A stretch of 64,000 bases of DNA, from positions 1 through 64,000 of the forward strand of contig JAUZSF010000022.1 of the NCBI GenBank assembly GCA_030949705.1, given 5' to 3'. Source of the stretch: Robiginitomaculum sp. GTDB lineage: Bacteria; Pseudomonadota; Alphaproteobacteria; Caulobacterales; Maricaulaceae. Under the pieces are notes generated by a model that did no database searches, was not told where the DNA came from, and worked only from the letters and a program-made list of their open reading frames with translations. Shown piece after piece: positions 38,162 through 48,215 of this stretch (positions are counted from its first letter, which is position 1; each line of letters opens with the position of its first letter). A program made the position numbers and the translations under genes.

Positions 38162-39531
38162 AGGTCATTGTATGCGGTGCCGGCCGGGTGGGCTTTGGTA
38201 TCGCCAGCCAGCTATCCGCAGAAAAAAATGAAGTCACGGTCATCGACCTTTCACCAAAGCTGGTACAACAAATTTCGACCGATCTGGATGTGCGCGGCGT
38301 GGTTGGCCATGGATCGCATCCCGATGTGCTGGTGCGTGCCGGCATTGAAGACGCCGATATGATTGTGGCGGCAACCCATCTGGACGAGGTCAATATGGTG
38401 GCCTGCCAGATTGCCCATTCCCTGTTCAATGTCTCGATCAAAATTGCCCGTGTGCGGGCGCAGGCCTATCTGGATAAGTCCTGGCAACATCTGTTTTCCA
38501 ACAAGAATATGCCCATTGATGTGGTCATTTCGCCGGAAATTGAGGTGGCGCGCACCATTTTGCAACGCATTGCCACGCCGGGCGCCTTTATGACCGTGCC
38601 CTTTGCCGGTGGCCGGATCAAACTGTTGGGGGTGCGCCTGCTGGATGATTGTCCGGTGGCCAATACCGCCCTGACCCAATTGACCGAATTGTTTCCCGAT
38701 CTGAATGCCATGATTGTGGGGGTGAAACGCGAAGGCACCCTGTTTGTGCCCAAGGGCAGTGATCAGGTGTTGGTGGGTGACGAAGTGTATGTGGTTGCTC
38801 AGGAAGGGCAGGTGGCCCGCACCCTGGATATTTTGGGGCGCAAGGAAGAACGCGGCCGCAAAGTGATTATGGTGGGGGCCGGCAATATTGGTATCCAGGT
38901 CGCCAAGCAATTGGAAAAACTGCCGGGCATTCGGGTGCGGGTGATTGAAAACAACAGCCAGCAGGCCGAACAGGCCTCCATTGGACTGAACCGCACTGTG
39001 ATTCTGAACGGCGATGCCCTGGACCGCAACACCCTGATCGAGGCCGGGGTGAACGAGGCCGATATAGCCCTGGCCCTGACCAATGATGATCGGGTCAATG
39101 TGCTGGTGGCCGGCCTGGCCAAAGAGGCCGGGGTGCGGCGGGCCTTGTGTCTGGTCAATGACCGCACGCTGGATTTATTAAAAGAGCCACTAGGCATTGA
39201 TGTCTTTATTGACCCGCGCGAAACCACCATTTCCACCATTTTGCAACATGTTCGCCGGGGCCGCATTATTGCGGTACAATCGATTGAGGATGGCGAGGCC
39301 GAAGTGATCGAAGCGGTGGCCCTGGCCACCTCGGCACTGGTGGGCAAACCCCTGCGTGATGTGGATATTTCTGACGGCATCAAGGTGGCGGCGGTGCAGC
39401 GTGGTGAGCAATTATTGTTTCCTAATGGGGATTTTGTCATCAAGGCGGGGGACCATGTGGTCCTGTTTGCCGAGCGCAAGGATGTGCCCGGCGTTGAAAA
39501 AATGTTCCGGGTCAGCCGTGATTATGTCTAG
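38158..39531 (+). CDS. trkA: Trk system potassium uptake regulator TrkA
   Basis: Peripheral NAD-binding subunit of the Trk K+ channel, 457 residues, with two RCK repeats. The two Rossmann motifs are 'VIVCGAGRVGFGIASQL' near residue 2 and 'VIMVGAGNIGIQVAKQL' near residue 240; each is followed by a TrkA-C domain. It binds TrkH at the inner membrane and gates it in response to nucleotides. Fused into the ntrYX transcription unit by overlap with the ntrX stop and followed by trkH after 18 bases. Confidence 0.96.
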   Translation: MKVIVCGAGRVGFGIASQLSAEKNEVTVIDLSPKLVQQISTDLDVRGVVGHGSHPDVLVRAGIEDADMIVAATHLDEVNMVACQIAHSLFNVSIKIARVRAQAYLDKSWQHLFSNKNMPIDVVISPEIEVARTILQRIATPGAFMTVPFAGGRIKLLGVRLLDDCPVANTALTQLTELFPDLNAMIVGVKREGTLFVPKGSDQVLVGDEVYVVAQEGQVARTLDILGRKEERGRKVIMVGAGNIGIQVAKQLEKLPGIRVRVIENNSQQAEQASIGLNRTVILNGDALDRNTLIEAGVNEADIALALTNDDRVNVLVAGLAKEAGVRRALCLVNDRTLDLLKEPLGIDVFIDPRETTISTILQHVRRGRIIAVQSIEDGEAEVIEAVALATSALVGKPLRDVDISDGIKVAAVQRGEQLLFPNGDFVIKAGDHVVLFAERKDVPGVEKMFRVSRDYV

Positions 39532-39549
39532 AACCAGCGGGGCCAGGCC

Positions 39550-40959
39550 GTGAGCGGCCTTTGGCGTATTCTGGCCGCCATTCCGGCCTTTCTGGCCCTT
39601 GGGGCGATGGTCGGATGGCGCATGGCGGTCAATTCGGGTGATGAAAGCATCATGCATGGTTTTGTGCTGACCGCCATTATATGCGCGGCGCTGGCGCTGA
39701 TTTTACGTCTTGGCGAGCGCGGTGTTCAGCATTTGGGCAGTGTGCGCAGTGCTCTGTTGCTGATAATGATTGTATGGCTGGGCACACCGGCTTTGGCGGC
39801 CATTCCTTTGGCGATGGCCTCGCCACAGACCCCTTATATACTGGCCTACAGCGATGCCATGGCGCAATTGACCACCACGGGTGGTCAGATTTTATCCTTT
39901 GCCAGTGACCGCGAGCCCGTTATTTTCTGGCGTGGCCTGTTGCAGTGGCTGGGCGGGTATTTATCGATCTTGCTGGCATTGGCGGTTTTGGCCCCCCTCT
40001 ATTTGACAGGGCCGGGGGTTTATCGCTCCTCCCTGCTCAGCGTGGATAAAGAAGATCTGAGCAACCGGATCGGTACATTGGCCCTGATTGTGGCGAGTGT
40101 TTATGGCATGGCCAGTCTGGGGTTGCTGATCTGGCTATTGCTGGCCGGTGCCCCGTTTTTTGATGCCATGATTGCCATGTTCGGCTCTGTATCCACCGGC
40201 GGCATCCTGCCCGGCGCATCCTCTTTTGATGCCATTGCCGGGCGCATCGGGGCCTGGGGAGGGGCCATGGGCATGCTGATCGGTGCCACCAGTTTCACCG
40301 TGCATTGGGAATTACACCGGGGTCGGATATTGCATTTTTCAGATCCGGAAACCCTGGGGGTGCTGGCCATGGCGGCACTTTCGGCAGTCATGTTATTCTT
40401 AATGGGGGCGCATCTCAGCCCGGCTATCCTGAACGGCATTTCTCTGGCCACCACCAACGCAGCCCCCATGACCCCGGGTGGCACCGGCCTTTTGCCCTTG
40501 CCCATTACCATGAGCATCGTTCTGGTTGGCGGGGCGGCCTTGTCGACGGCAGGGGGGGTGAAGGTCATTCGCTTTTTAATGTTGTTTCGCCGCACCGGAT
40601 CAGAACTTTTCAAGCTCAGTCATCCTTCGGCGGTCAGCCCCACCCGGTTTCGCGGCCAGACCATTCCTGAAAGCAGTTTTACCAATCTATGGGTCTATGT
40701 TCTGGGCTATGCCGGGGCGTTGGGGTTTTTGATTGTTGTGGTTGCTGCTTTTGGGGCTGATTTTGAAGAGGCCAGCAATGCCGCCGTGGCGGCTATATCC
40801 AATGCGGGGCCTTCCTTTCTGGCCGGACCTGGCGGACCGGGGGATTTTTCCCATTTGTCTCCACCGGCCCTTTTGGCGCTTAGCCTGGGCATGGCCCTGG
40901 GCCGGGTTGAAATTCTGGCCGTATTGGCTTTGCTATCCCCTGAATTTTGGAGAGAGTAG
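39550..40959 (+). CDS. trkH: Potassium transporter TrkH-like membrane subunit
   Basis: Inner-membrane K+ channel subunit of 469 residues with about ten hydrophobic segments and the four pseudo-repeated pore loops ('AQLTTTGGQIL', 'GSVSTGGILP', 'TTNAAPMTPGG', 'ISNAGPSFLAG'). The last pore is 'NAGPS', matching TrkH selectivity elements. Initiates at GTG 39550, following trkA, and its end comes just before the D-amino-acid aminotransferase start. It must work with TrkA encoded upstream. Confidence 0.93.
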   Translation: MSGLWRILAAIPAFLALGAMVGWRMAVNSGDESIMHGFVLTAIICAALALILRLGERGVQHLGSVRSALLLIMIVWLGTPALAAIPLAMASPQTPYILAYSDAMAQLTTTGGQILSFASDREPVIFWRGLLQWLGGYLSILLALAVLAPLYLTGPGVYRSSLLSVDKEDLSNRIGTLALIVASVYGMASLGLLIWLLLAGAPFFDAMIAMFGSVSTGGILPGASSFDAIAGRIGAWGGAMGMLIGATSFTVHWELHRGRILHFSDPETLGVLAMAALSAVMLFLMGAHLSPAILNGISLATTNAAPMTPGGTGLLPLPITMSIVLVGGAALSTAGGVKVIRFLMLFRRTGSELFKLSHPSAVSPTRFRGQTIPESSFTNLWVYVLGYAGALGFLIVVVAAFGADFEEASNAAVAAISNAGPSFLAGPGGPGDFSHLSPPALLALSLGMALGRVEILAVLALLSPEFWRE

Positions 40960-40967
40960 GAAATCTT

Positions 40968-41819
40968 ATGTCGAGAGTTGCCTATGTAAACGGTGCCTAT
41001 GTGCCCCACCACCAGGCTTGCATTCATATCGAGGATCGCGGTTATCAGTTTTCTGATGGGGTTTACGAGGTCTGGGCGGTCCGCCAGGGTAAAATGCTGG
41101 ATAGTGCGGGGCATTTTCGTCGCCTGAAGCGCTCCTTGGGCGAATTGAGGATTGCCATGCCCATGAGTGTAGGGGCCCTGGGCGTAGTATTGCGGGAAAT
41201 CATGCGCAAAAACCGGGTACGTAATGGCCTGATCTATTTGCAAATCACCCGCGGGGTGGCCCCGCGCGATCATGCCTTTCCAAAAGACACGTTCCCTTCC
41301 ATCGTGATCACCGCCAAAAGCACCAATCCGGCCAAGGCGGATCAAACGGCGAAAAACGGCGTGGCCGTCATCACCGTACCGGACGAACGCTGGGCGCGGT
41401 GCGACATCAAAACGGTATCCCTGTTGCCCAATATTCTGGCCAAACAGGCCGCCCATGAAAAGGGGGCCTTTGAGGCCTGGATGGTGGATGCCCATGGCCA
41501 GATCACCGAAGGTTCGTCATCCAATGCGTGGATCATCACCCGTGATGGCGTTCTGACCACACGCAATTTGTCCTCGGATATATTGGGGGGCATTACCCGG
41601 GCCCATGTGCTGACGTTGGCGGCAGAGCGGCAAATGAAGGTGGAGGAGCGGTCTTTCTCTCTGGAAGAAGCGCAAAGCGCTCAGGAAGCGTTTATGACCT
41701 CGGCAACCACCCTGGTAACCCCGATCACCCATATAGACGGCGTCGCGGTGGGCGAGGGCAAGCCTGGCTCCATGGCGCGTGCGTTGCGTAAAGATTACTT
41801 GCAAAGCGCAGCAACATAA
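40968..41819 (+). CDS. dat: D-amino-acid aminotransferase (class IV PLP)
   Basis: Fold-type IV PLP enzyme of 283 residues that makes or removes D-amino acids, such as D-alanine and D-glutamate for peptidoglycan. Visible: 'HIEDRGYQFSDGVYEV', 'YLQITRGVAPRDHAFP', the PLP lysine in 'DIKTVSLLPNILAKQ' and 'EGSSSNAWII'. ATG 40968 follows GGAGAGAGTAGGAAA, clearly better than an upstream in-frame start that overlaps trkH. In many relatives this gene stands between trkH and hfq. Confidence 0.92.
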   Translation: MSRVAYVNGAYVPHHQACIHIEDRGYQFSDGVYEVWAVRQGKMLDSAGHFRRLKRSLGELRIAMPMSVGALGVVLREIMRKNRVRNGLIYLQITRGVAPRDHAFPKDTFPSIVITAKSTNPAKADQTAKNGVAVITVPDERWARCDIKTVSLLPNILAKQAAHEKGAFEAWMVDAHGQITEGSSSNAWIITRDGVLTTRNLSSDILGGITRAHVLTLAAERQMKVEERSFSLEEAQSAQEAFMTSATTLVTPITHIDGVAVGEGKPGSMARALRKDYLQSAAT

Positions 41820-41925
41820 GGCAGAGCACTTGCCACGCTTATAAAGCGTGATTAGATAGTGCAATAAGACAAACAGACTGCGAACCGGCTATGGGCTTAT
41901 TCCATGCCGCAAACGGAGCACGGCA

Positions 41926-42186
41926 ATGGCTGGCGAAAAAAAACAAAGTTTACAAGATACGTTCCTGAATGCCCTGAGAAAAACCAAAACACCACTGACC
42001 ATTTTTCTGGTCAATGGAGTGAAATTACAGGGTATTATCACCTGGTTTGACAATTTCTGCGTCCTCTTGCGCCGGGATGGTCACTCACAACTGGTCTATA
42101 AACAAGCCATCTCCACCATTATGCCATCCGCACCGATTTCCCTTTTTGAATCGGATGAAGATGAAAGTGGTGATGAAGGCGCGTGA
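41926..42186 (+). CDS. hfq: RNA chaperone Hfq
   Basis: Sm-like hexameric RNA-binding protein, 86 residues, that pairs small RNAs with mRNAs. Sm1 motif '[27 protein letters not shown]' (in parts) and Sm2 '[10 protein letters not shown]' are complete; the proximal face residues 'QLVYKHAIST' appear as '[10 protein letters not shown]', so the usual His is Gln. The C-terminus is short and acidic ('[12 protein letters not shown]'). The next gene, hflX, starts inside its stop codon (GTGA), as in most alphaproteobacteria. Confidence 0.97.
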   Translation: MAGEKKQSLQDTFLNALRKTKTPLTIFLVNGVKLQGIITWFDNFCVLLRRDGHSQLVYKQAISTIMPSAPISLFESDEDESGDEGA

Positions 42187-43508
42187 ACGCACCCGCCAGC
42201 CCGCAAACTAACGCTATTGTCATTGTCCCCGTGCACAAAGGGCCTGTGCCCAAAGGCGGCATGCGGGATTCTTATGTGCGCCTTGAAGAGGCCAAAGGCC
42301 TGGCCCTGGCGCTGGAACTGAGCGTCCCTGCGGCCCGTCTGGTGTCCATCCGCAAGGCCCATGCCGGCGCCTTTCTGGGCAAGGGGCTGATCGATAATTT
42401 ACGTATCGAGCTGCACCAGCACGATGCCAGCCTGTTGATTGTTGATACCAGCCTGACCCCGGTGCAACAACGCAATCTGGAAAAAGCGCTGGATGTGAAG
42501 GTCATTGACCGCACCGGCCTTATTCTCGAAATCTTTGGTCTGCGCGCCCGCACCAAAGAAGGCCGTTTGCAGGTGGAATTGGCGCTTATGACCTATGAGC
42601 GCTCGCGCCTGGTCAGAACCTGGACGCACCTTGAACGCCAACGGGGCGGCAAGGGCTTTCTCGCCGGGCCGGGGGAGCGACAGCTGGAAACCGACCGGCG
42701 TTTGCTGAGCCAACGCATAACGCGCCTGCGCAAGGCCCTGGACAATGTGCGCCGCACCCGGGGGCTGCACCGCTCGGCGCGCCAGCGCGTGCCGTATCCG
42801 GTGATTGCCCTGGTGGGCTATACCAATGCCGGTAAATCCACACTCTTCAATGCGCTGTGCGGCACCAAAATGCTGGCCGAGGACATGCTGTTCGCCACGC
42901 TGGACCCGGCCATGCGCCAGATCGCTCTGGGGCAGGGGCGCGAGGCCATTCTCTCCGATACGGTGGGCTTTATCTCTGATCTGCCGACCGAGCTGATCGC
43001 CGCCTTTCGCGCCACGCTGGAAGAGGTGCTGGAGGCCGATCTGGTCATCCATGTGCGCGATATTTCTTCGAATCAAAGTGCCGAACAGCGCGAGGATGTA
43101 AACAGCATTTTAGACCAGTTATTCAGTGCCCAGGATAACGCCATTCCCATATTGGAAGTCTGGAACAAGATCGATCTGGTGCCAAAGGAAGATCGTGCCT
43201 TGTTACAGGCCCAGGCCAAGTCCATCACTCCCAATCCGGTTCTTCTGTCCGCGGTTTCGGGGCAGGGGCAGGAAACTCTGGTCGAACGTATCGAGGATAT
43301 TCTATCTGCTGGCTCGATTACCGTACGCATTGCCGTTCCCGCCGGTGAAGGGCGGATCAACCCATGGATATGCCGAAATGGTAAATTGCTGGATACCCAG
43401 AGCGATGAAAATGGCCGGCAAATCCTGATAGCACAACTGGACAGCAAAAACCTGGGCGCGCTGGTGGCGGCTTTTCCGGATATATCGCCCGAGCGGGTTT
43501 CTCTATAA
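42183..43508 (+). CDS. hflX: Ribosome-associated GTPase HflX
   Basis: GTPase that splits stalled or heat-damaged 70S ribosomes, 441 residues. The N-terminal nucleotide-binding/helical domain ('[17 protein letters not shown]', '[16 protein letters not shown]') precedes the G domain: G1 '[12 protein letters not shown]', G3 '[14 protein letters not shown]', G4 'NKID'. The start is GTG 42183. Operon: hfq-hflX. The C-terminal region is typical for the alphaproteobacterial type. Confidence 0.95.
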   Translation: MNAPASPQTNAIVIVPVHKGPVPKGGMRDSYVRLEEAKGLALALELSVPAARLVSIRKAHAGAFLGKGLIDNLRIELHQHDASLLIVDTSLTPVQQRNLEKALDVKVIDRTGLILEIFGLRARTKEGRLQVELALMTYERSRLVRTWTHLERQRGGKGFLAGPGERQLETDRRLLSQRITRLRKALDNVRRTRGLHRSARQRVPYPVIALVGYTNAGKSTLFNALCGTKMLAEDMLFATLDPAMRQIALGQGREAILSDTVGFISDLPTELIAAFRATLEEVLEADLVIHVRDISSNQSAEQREDVNSILDQLFSAQDNAIPILEVWNKIDLVPKEDRALLQAQAKSITPNPVLLSAVSGQGQETLVERIEDILSAGSITVRIAVPAGEGRINPWICRNGKLLDTQSDENGRQILIAQLDSKNLGALVAAFPDISPERVSL

Positions 43509-43572
43509 AAGCAGGTTGCAATCATTTATATGTATTCGTAGACTTAGGTATCTACATCAAAGGTGGCGCTCT

Positions 43573-43878
43573 ATGTCCAATAAATTTTCATACAAACAGT
43601 TTTCATTCAAATTTTATGCTGTGTATATCCTGACTGGTTTTCTTGTATATTATTTATGGAAAATGTTTTCATATCCAAATGTAAATAACGACAAGACAGA
43701 AACATTATCGTTATTATATAACTTAATCCCTCTGATCATATGCTTGGGCATTGCCCAATTTAGCGGTGATGAAGAGGGAATCGTTAAGTTCGTTGGCAAC
43801 ACCAAACTTTTTAGACTTAAATTCCTAACCATGATTGTCAGTGGCGTTTTGGGCTTGTTTATAGTGTCTGCGGTCACT
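43573..43878 (+). CDS. Small hypothetical membrane protein
   Basis: A 101-residue product with three probable membrane helices ('FYAVYILTGFLVYYLW', 'SLLYNLIPLIICLGIA', 'FLTMIVSGVLGLFIVSAV'). No family recognised. ATG 43573 is seven bases after AGGTGG; a longer frame from 43516 has no ribosome site. The DNA is much richer in A+T than hflX and mazG, which hints at recent gain. It sits between convergent blocks and ends just before the mazG stop. Confidence 0.5.
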
Positions 43879-43899
43879 TAAAAGGCGGGCTGGCTAGGT

Positions 43900-44694
43900 T
43901 CAATCATACGCCTTAGCCTCAACCCAATAGCGCTCCATCAGGTCCAGATCGGCATCATCCAGCGATATATTCCTCTCGGCCAGACATTTTTCGATATAGG
44001 CAAAGCGGCGCTTGAATTTAATATTTGAGCGCTCTAATGCGCTCTCTGCGTCTATGTTAAGTTTTCTTGCTAAGTTAGTGCAAACAAACAATATATCACC
44101 TAATTCATCAGCAATATGTTCGGTGTTGTCCGGCGTATTCATGGCCTCTTTCAGCTCGGCGACTTCCTCGTCCAGCTTGTCAAAAATCGGCCCCAGATCC
44201 GGCCAGTCAAAACCGACGCGCGCGGCACGGGCCTGCAGTTTCTGGGCGCGTTTCAGGCGGGGCAGGGTGTTTGCAATTCCGTCCAGCAGGCCAGATTTGC
44301 GGTTGTTTTCCTTGGATTTATCGGCTCTCTCGCGCTCTTTATGGCGTTCCCAATCCCCGGCCTGCACGCCGGCCGCGATCTGCGCATCTGTACCAAACAC
44401 ATGGGGGTGGCGTCGCTCCATCTTGTCGCAAATGCCAGTAATGACGTCATCCAACGTGAAGGCCTTGATTTCATTTGCCATTTGGGCGTGAAACACCACT
44501 TGGAACAGCAAATCGCCCAGCTCGTCGCGCAAATCATTCATGTCCTGGCGCTCGATGGCATCGGCCACTTCATAAGCTTCTTCGATGGTGTAGGGGGCTA
44601 TGGTGGCAAAATCCTGCTTCACATCCCACGGGCATCCCGTTTCCGGGTCGCGCAAGCGCGCCACAATGGCTTGCAGTTTGGTCAAATCGGCCAT
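43900..44694 (-). CDS. mazG: Nucleoside triphosphate pyrophosphohydrolase MazG
   Basis: House-cleaning enzyme that removes non-canonical NTPs (and affects ppGpp levels in E. coli), 264 residues. Two MazG domains: the first with 'CPWDVKQDFATIAPYTIEEAYEVADAIE' (in part) and metal residues 'LRDELGDLLFQVVFHAQMA', the second with 'LKEAMNTPDNTEHIADELGDILFVCTNLAR' (in part). Leftward, with ppa 23 bases upstream, so perhaps co-transcribed. Confidence 0.94.
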   Translation of the reverse strand: MADLTKLQAIVARLRDPETGCPWDVKQDFATIAPYTIEEAYEVADAIERQDMNDLRDELGDLLFQVVFHAQMANEIKAFTLDDVITGICDKMERRHPHVFGTDAQIAAGVQAGDWERHKERERADKSKENNRKSGLLDGIANTLPRLKRAQKLQARAARVGFDWPDLGPIFDKLDEEVAELKEAMNTPDNTEHIADELGDILFVCTNLARKLNIDAESALERSNIKFKRRFAYIEKCLAERNISLDDADLDLMERYWVEAKAYD

Positions 44695-44717
44695 GCCGCC
44701 CCAGACTCCCTGTGTGG

Positions 44718-45251
44718 TTATGGCTGCGCCTGATAGCGATCAATGGCTTCGACAACGGCACTGGCGGCGGTATCTGCGTCCTGCCATTCGCCAACTTTTA
44801 CCCATTTTTCGTGTTCCAGATCCTTGTAATGGGTGAAAAAGTGCTTGATCTGGTCACACATAACCGCTGGCAAGTCTTTGTATGTGCGCACACTTTCGTA
44901 ATAGGGGTGCAGTTTGGAAACCGGCACAGCCAGGATTTTCTCGTCCGGGCCGCTTTCATCTTCCATTTGCAACATGCCCACCGGGCGTACCCGCATGACA
45001 CAGCCCGCAATGACCGGGGTGCGGCCCACCACCATCACATCAATCGGATCGCCATCCAGCGATAAGGAGTGGGGGATAAAGCCATAATTGCCGGGATAAA
45101 ACATGGCGGTATGCAGGAAGCGGTCAACAAACAAAGCACCGGATGCCTTGTCCACTTCGTATTTAACCGGCACGCCACCCAAGGGGATTTCGATGATGGC
45201 ATTCACATCCCATGGCGGGGCTTTACCGGCGCTGATTGCATTAATGTCCAT
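44718..45251 (-). CDS. ppa: Inorganic pyrophosphatase
   Basis: Family I soluble pyrophosphatase, 177 residues, which drives biosynthesis by hydrolysing PPi. Signature 'DGDPIDVMVVG' and 'YPGNYGFIPHSLS', 'EIPLGGVPVKYEVDK' supply the metal-binding acids and lysines of the active site. Full length. First of the leftward ppa-mazG pair. The 200 bases upstream, shared with the divergent SQR-like gene, hold an AT palindrome. Confidence 0.95.
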   Translation of the reverse strand: MDINAISAGKAPPWDVNAIIEIPLGGVPVKYEVDKASGALFVDRFLHTAMFYPGNYGFIPHSLSLDGDPIDVMVVGRTPVIAGCVMRVRPVGMLQMEDESGPDEKILAVPVSKLHPYYESVRTYKDLPAVMCDQIKHFFTHYKDLEHEKWVKVGEWQDADTAASAVVEAIDRYQAQP

Positions 45252-45360
45252 TACAGATCCATTCGTAATTTGTGCGGCGTGTGATTTTATACATCGCTAT
45301 CATTCAATCTGATGAGGGAGAAGCCCGTTTTCAGCAATGCACTGCAACCTCAATAAGGCG

Positions 45361-45376
45361 CATAATATATATTATG
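45361..45376. promoter_or_regulatory. Perfect AT-rich palindrome upstream of the SQR-like gene (candidate operator)
   Basis: CATAATATATATTATG is a perfect 16-bp palindrome 93 bp before the SQR-like start. Its core TAATATATATTA is identical to that of 4022-4035 near the dihaem peroxidase gene. Small winged-helix repressors sensing sulfide or persulfide are known to bind AT-rich palindromes near SQR genes; no such regulator lies in this window. Confidence 0.45.
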
Positions 45377-45468
45377 TGTTGTTATTATCGTGAAAATGTC
45401 AAACAGGCTTACATTTTCGTCATTCACGTCTATCATCCCTAATTCCGAGCAAAATGCGAGAATCAGTC

Positions 45469-46599
45469 ATGAGCCGCTCTTATACAATATTAGGTGCCGG
45501 ATTTGCGGCCATCACTGCGGCGCGCAAATTACGGGCATTGGACGTCCAAGCGAAAATTACCATGATCGCGCCCCGGGCTGAATTTATTTATTTACCCAGC
45601 CTGATCTGGATACCGTGCGGTAAACGCACCGGCGATGATTTGCGCATACCGCTGGCTAAATTCATCAAACGCCATGACATCAATTTTATCGAAGCCAGTG
45701 CCTCAGGCGTCACCAATAGCGGCCGCATGGTGAGCACCAGCACCGGTGATGTTGAGAATGACGGCCTGATCATCGCCTGTGGCGGCCGTTTTATCAAAAA
45801 ACTGCCCGGTATAGAGCATGTCATCACGCCCTGCGAAGGCATTCCCGCCGCCGAGACCATTCGGGACCGTCTGGCGGCGCTATCCGGCGGCACCATCGCC
45901 TGTGGCTTTGCGGGCAACCCCAAGGAACCAGCCGCCATGCGCGGCGGGCCGATGTTTGAATTTCTGTTTGGGATTGATCGCCAATTGCGTAAAGAGAAAC
46001 GCCGCAAAGCCTTTAAACTGGTATTTTTCTGCCCGGCACCACGCCCGGGTGCACGCCTTGGCGAAGCGGCGGTGGATCGTCTGTTGGGCCGGATGAAAGA
46101 GCTGGATATCGACATCCATATTGGCCATAAAATCAAGGGCTTCACCGCCGATACGGTAACCACCGAAGGCGGCCAGTTTAATGCCGATCTGATCCTGTTT
46201 ATGCCGGGCATGACCGGTAATGCCTGGTTTAAAGACAGCGAATTACCGCTATCGCCCGGCGGCATGATCCGCGCCAACAAACTCTGCCAGGTCGATGGCA
46301 TGGCCAAAACCTATGTGGCGGGCGATGCGGGCAGCTTTCCCGGCCCCGGCTGGATGCCCAAACAGGCCCATATGGCCGACCTGCAAGCCGATGCCGCCGC
46401 CAATAACCTGGTGGATGAGCTGAATGGCAAAACTCCGAGCGAAGAATTTCGTACCGAACTTGTGTGCCTGATCGACAGTATGGACAAGGGTGCTCTGGTT
46501 TATCGCACGGAAAAGCGTCAATTCATGCTGCCGCCTTTGCGTGTCGGCCATTGGGCCAAGCGCGCCTTTGAACGTCAGTACTTAAAACGACTGCGCTAG
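45469..46599 (+). CDS. Sulfide:quinone oxidoreductase-like flavoprotein
   Basis: FAD-dependent disulfide-type oxidoreductase (376 residues) of the SQR/flavocytochrome-c sulfide dehydrogenase group, probably membrane associated. The N-terminal Rossmann motif is 'TILGAGFAAITAARKL'; 'YVAGDAGSFPGPG' is the FAD-ribityl motif with the proline-glycine typical of SQR. The first and last of the three SQR redox cysteines can be placed (Cys122 in PCEG, Cys333 in LVCLIDSM); the middle one is replaced at 'MRGGPMFEF'. Hence sulfide oxidation is plausible but not shown. ATG 45469 was chosen as the likely start; a GTG/ATG five codons earlier is also open. An AT palindrome lies upstream. Confidence 0.75.
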   Translation: MSRSYTILGAGFAAITAARKLRALDVQAKITMIAPRAEFIYLPSLIWIPCGKRTGDDLRIPLAKFIKRHDINFIEASASGVTNSGRMVSTSTGDVENDGLIIACGGRFIKKLPGIEHVITPCEGIPAAETIRDRLAALSGGTIACGFAGNPKEPAAMRGGPMFEFLFGIDRQLRKEKRRKAFKLVFFCPAPRPGARLGEAAVDRLLGRMKELDIDIHIGHKIKGFTADTVTTEGGQFNADLILFMPGMTGNAWFKDSELPLSPGGMIRANKLCQVDGMAKTYVAGDAGSFPGPGWMPKQAHMADLQADAAANNLVDELNGKTPSEEFRTELVCLIDSMDKGALVYRTEKRQFMLPPLRVGHWAKRAFERQYLKRLR

Positions 46600-46609
46600 T
46601 GATGTGGCA

Positions 46610-46855
46610 TTACACGTACTTGCCGGGCGGCCGATGGGGTGCATCGGCCCCCTCCTCTACGCCTTCACTTTCACGTTCCAGCCGCCACAGCAGTTTTTTT
46701 AAGGCTTGTTTCTGGGCTTGGGATTCCGGCGTGCTGGCCGGTAAAATGGTAACGATTTCAATGCCCGTTATGGCATCAACCGCGCATACGCGCAGGTTTT
46801 CATCCATCCGGGTAAATTCGAAAAAGATTTCGCGTCTTTGAGGCGCCTCGCTCAT
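46610..46855 (-). CDS. DUF6898-type small protein
   Basis: An 81-residue conserved protein without known role, with the characteristic '[30 protein letters not shown]' region (in part). Start ATG 46855 overlaps the hemA stop by four bases (ATGA), so the two are coupled. The rest (about 50-81) is charged and variable. I assign the family from memory of similar small alphaproteobacterial proteins, so treat with care. Confidence 0.6.
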   Translation of the reverse strand: MSEAPQRREIFFEFTRMDENLRVCAVDAITGIEIVTILPASTPESQAQKQALKKLLWRLERESEGVEEGADAPHRPPGKYV

Positions 46856-48075
46856 GCAGCCTTGGCAGATAACCCCAGACGCGCCCACACATTTTGCAGG
46901 GCATCAATCAATTTGGCCATCAATTCATCATCGTGCAGAGGCGATGGGGTGAGACGCAAACGTTCGGTACCGCGCGGCACCGTGGGATAATTGATCGGCT
47001 GTACGTATATGCCATATTCGCTCAGCAATGCATCGGTTACCGCCTTGCACGCCACCGGATCACCAACCAGCAACGGCACCACATGGGTTTCCGATGGCAT
47101 AAGTGGCAGGCCAGCCTCGCGCAGCAGGGTTTTCAGGCGCAAAGCGCGCTCTTGATGTTTCTCACGCAATGCATTGTTTTGTTTCAGATATTTGACGCTG
47201 GCGACAGCGCCGGCAGCCAGGGTTGGTGCTAAAGAGGTGGTAAAAATAAAACCCGGGGCCTGGCTGCGAATGGCATCAATCATGGTGGCATTGGCGGCCA
47301 CATAGCCGCCCATCAGGCCAAAGGCCTTGCCCAGCGTGCCATTAATAATGTCGACCCGGTCCATCACGCCGTCGCGTTCCGCAATGCCCGCACCGCGCGG
47401 CCCATAAAGGCCAACCGCATGCACTTCGTCCAGATAGGTAATGGCGCCGTATTTGTCGGCCAGATCACAAACGGCCTCAATCGGCCCAACATCGCCATCC
47501 ATGGAATATACGGATTCAAAGGCGATGACCTTGGGCGCATCGGCCGGGGCCGCGGCCAATAATTCTTCCAGATGGTCCAGATCATTGTGCCGCCAGATGT
47601 GTTTGGGCGTACCGGCGCGGCGAATACCCTCGATCATCGAGGCATGGTTCATCGCATCAGAAAAATAAATGCAGCCGGGCAGGATTTTGGCCAAGGTGGC
47701 CAGGGTGGCCTCGTTGGCGATATAGCCAGAGGTAAAAAGAAGCGCGCCTTCCTTGCCGTGCAAATCGGCGAGTTCTTCTTCCAGTTCAACATGATAGCGA
47801 GTGGTGCCGGAAATATTGCGGGTGCCGCCTGCCCCCGCGCCTACGGCATCGATGGCCGTGTGCATGGCCTCGATTACGCACGGATGCTGGCCCATGCCCA
47901 GATAGTCATTGGAGCACCAAATGACGATATCCTTGTCGTCACCATTGGGGGTACGAAACTGTGCGTGTGGGAAATTGCCGCGCTGGCGGCGCAGATCTGC
48001 AAAAACCCGATAGCGGCCTTCGGCCTTTACCTGATCAATGGCGGCTTCGAATTTGGCATCATACTGCATGCACAT
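46852..48075 (-). CDS. hemA: 5-aminolevulinate synthase (HemA/ALAS)
   Basis: PLP enzyme condensing glycine and succinyl-CoA to 5-aminolevulinate, the first step of haem synthesis in alphaproteobacteria (C4 pathway); 407 residues. Motifs: '[12 protein letters not shown]', '[22 protein letters not shown]' (part), '[15 protein letters not shown]' and the PLP lysine in '[13 protein letters not shown]'. Start ATG 48075. First gene of the leftward pair with the DUF6898 protein. The 140 bases upstream contain no further gene. Confidence 0.97.
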   Translation of the reverse strand: MCMQYDAKFEAAIDQVKAEGRYRVFADLRRQRGNFPHAQFRTPNGDDKDIVIWCSNDYLGMGQHPCVIEAMHTAIDAVGAGAGGTRNISGTTRYHVELEEELADLHGKEGALLFTSGYIANEATLATLAKILPGCIYFSDAMNHASMIEGIRRAGTPKHIWRHNDLDHLEELLAAAPADAPKVIAFESVYSMDGDVGPIEAVCDLADKYGAITYLDEVHAVGLYGPRGAGIAERDGVMDRVDIINGTLGKAFGLMGGYVAANATMIDAIRSQAPGFIFTTSLAPTLAAGAVASVKYLKQNNALREKHQERALRLKTLLREAGLPLMPSETHVVPLLVGDPVACKAVTDALLSEYGIYVQPINYPTVPRGTERLRLTPSPLHDDELMAKLIDALQNVWARLGLSAKAA

Positions 48076-48215
48076 ATCGGGGCACCAACGGCACCCGTCT
48101 CCTCTTGAGTCTACTCACCCCTCTTCCGATCATATATTACGCCGTTGCGCAAGAGAAGAGCCGCAGAGGTAAATCGTCGCAGGGACACAATAGTGTGTAA
48201 ACTTGCATGAAAAGG

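Noticed and set aside
41834-41850. A terminator after the D-amino-acid aminotransferase (CACGC/GCGTG)
   Set aside because: Only a five-base stem with no T-tract; too weak to call.
43516-43572. A longer start for the small membrane protein after hflX
   Set aside because: The upstream start lacks a ribosome site, while ATG 43573 has AGGTGG at proper spacing.
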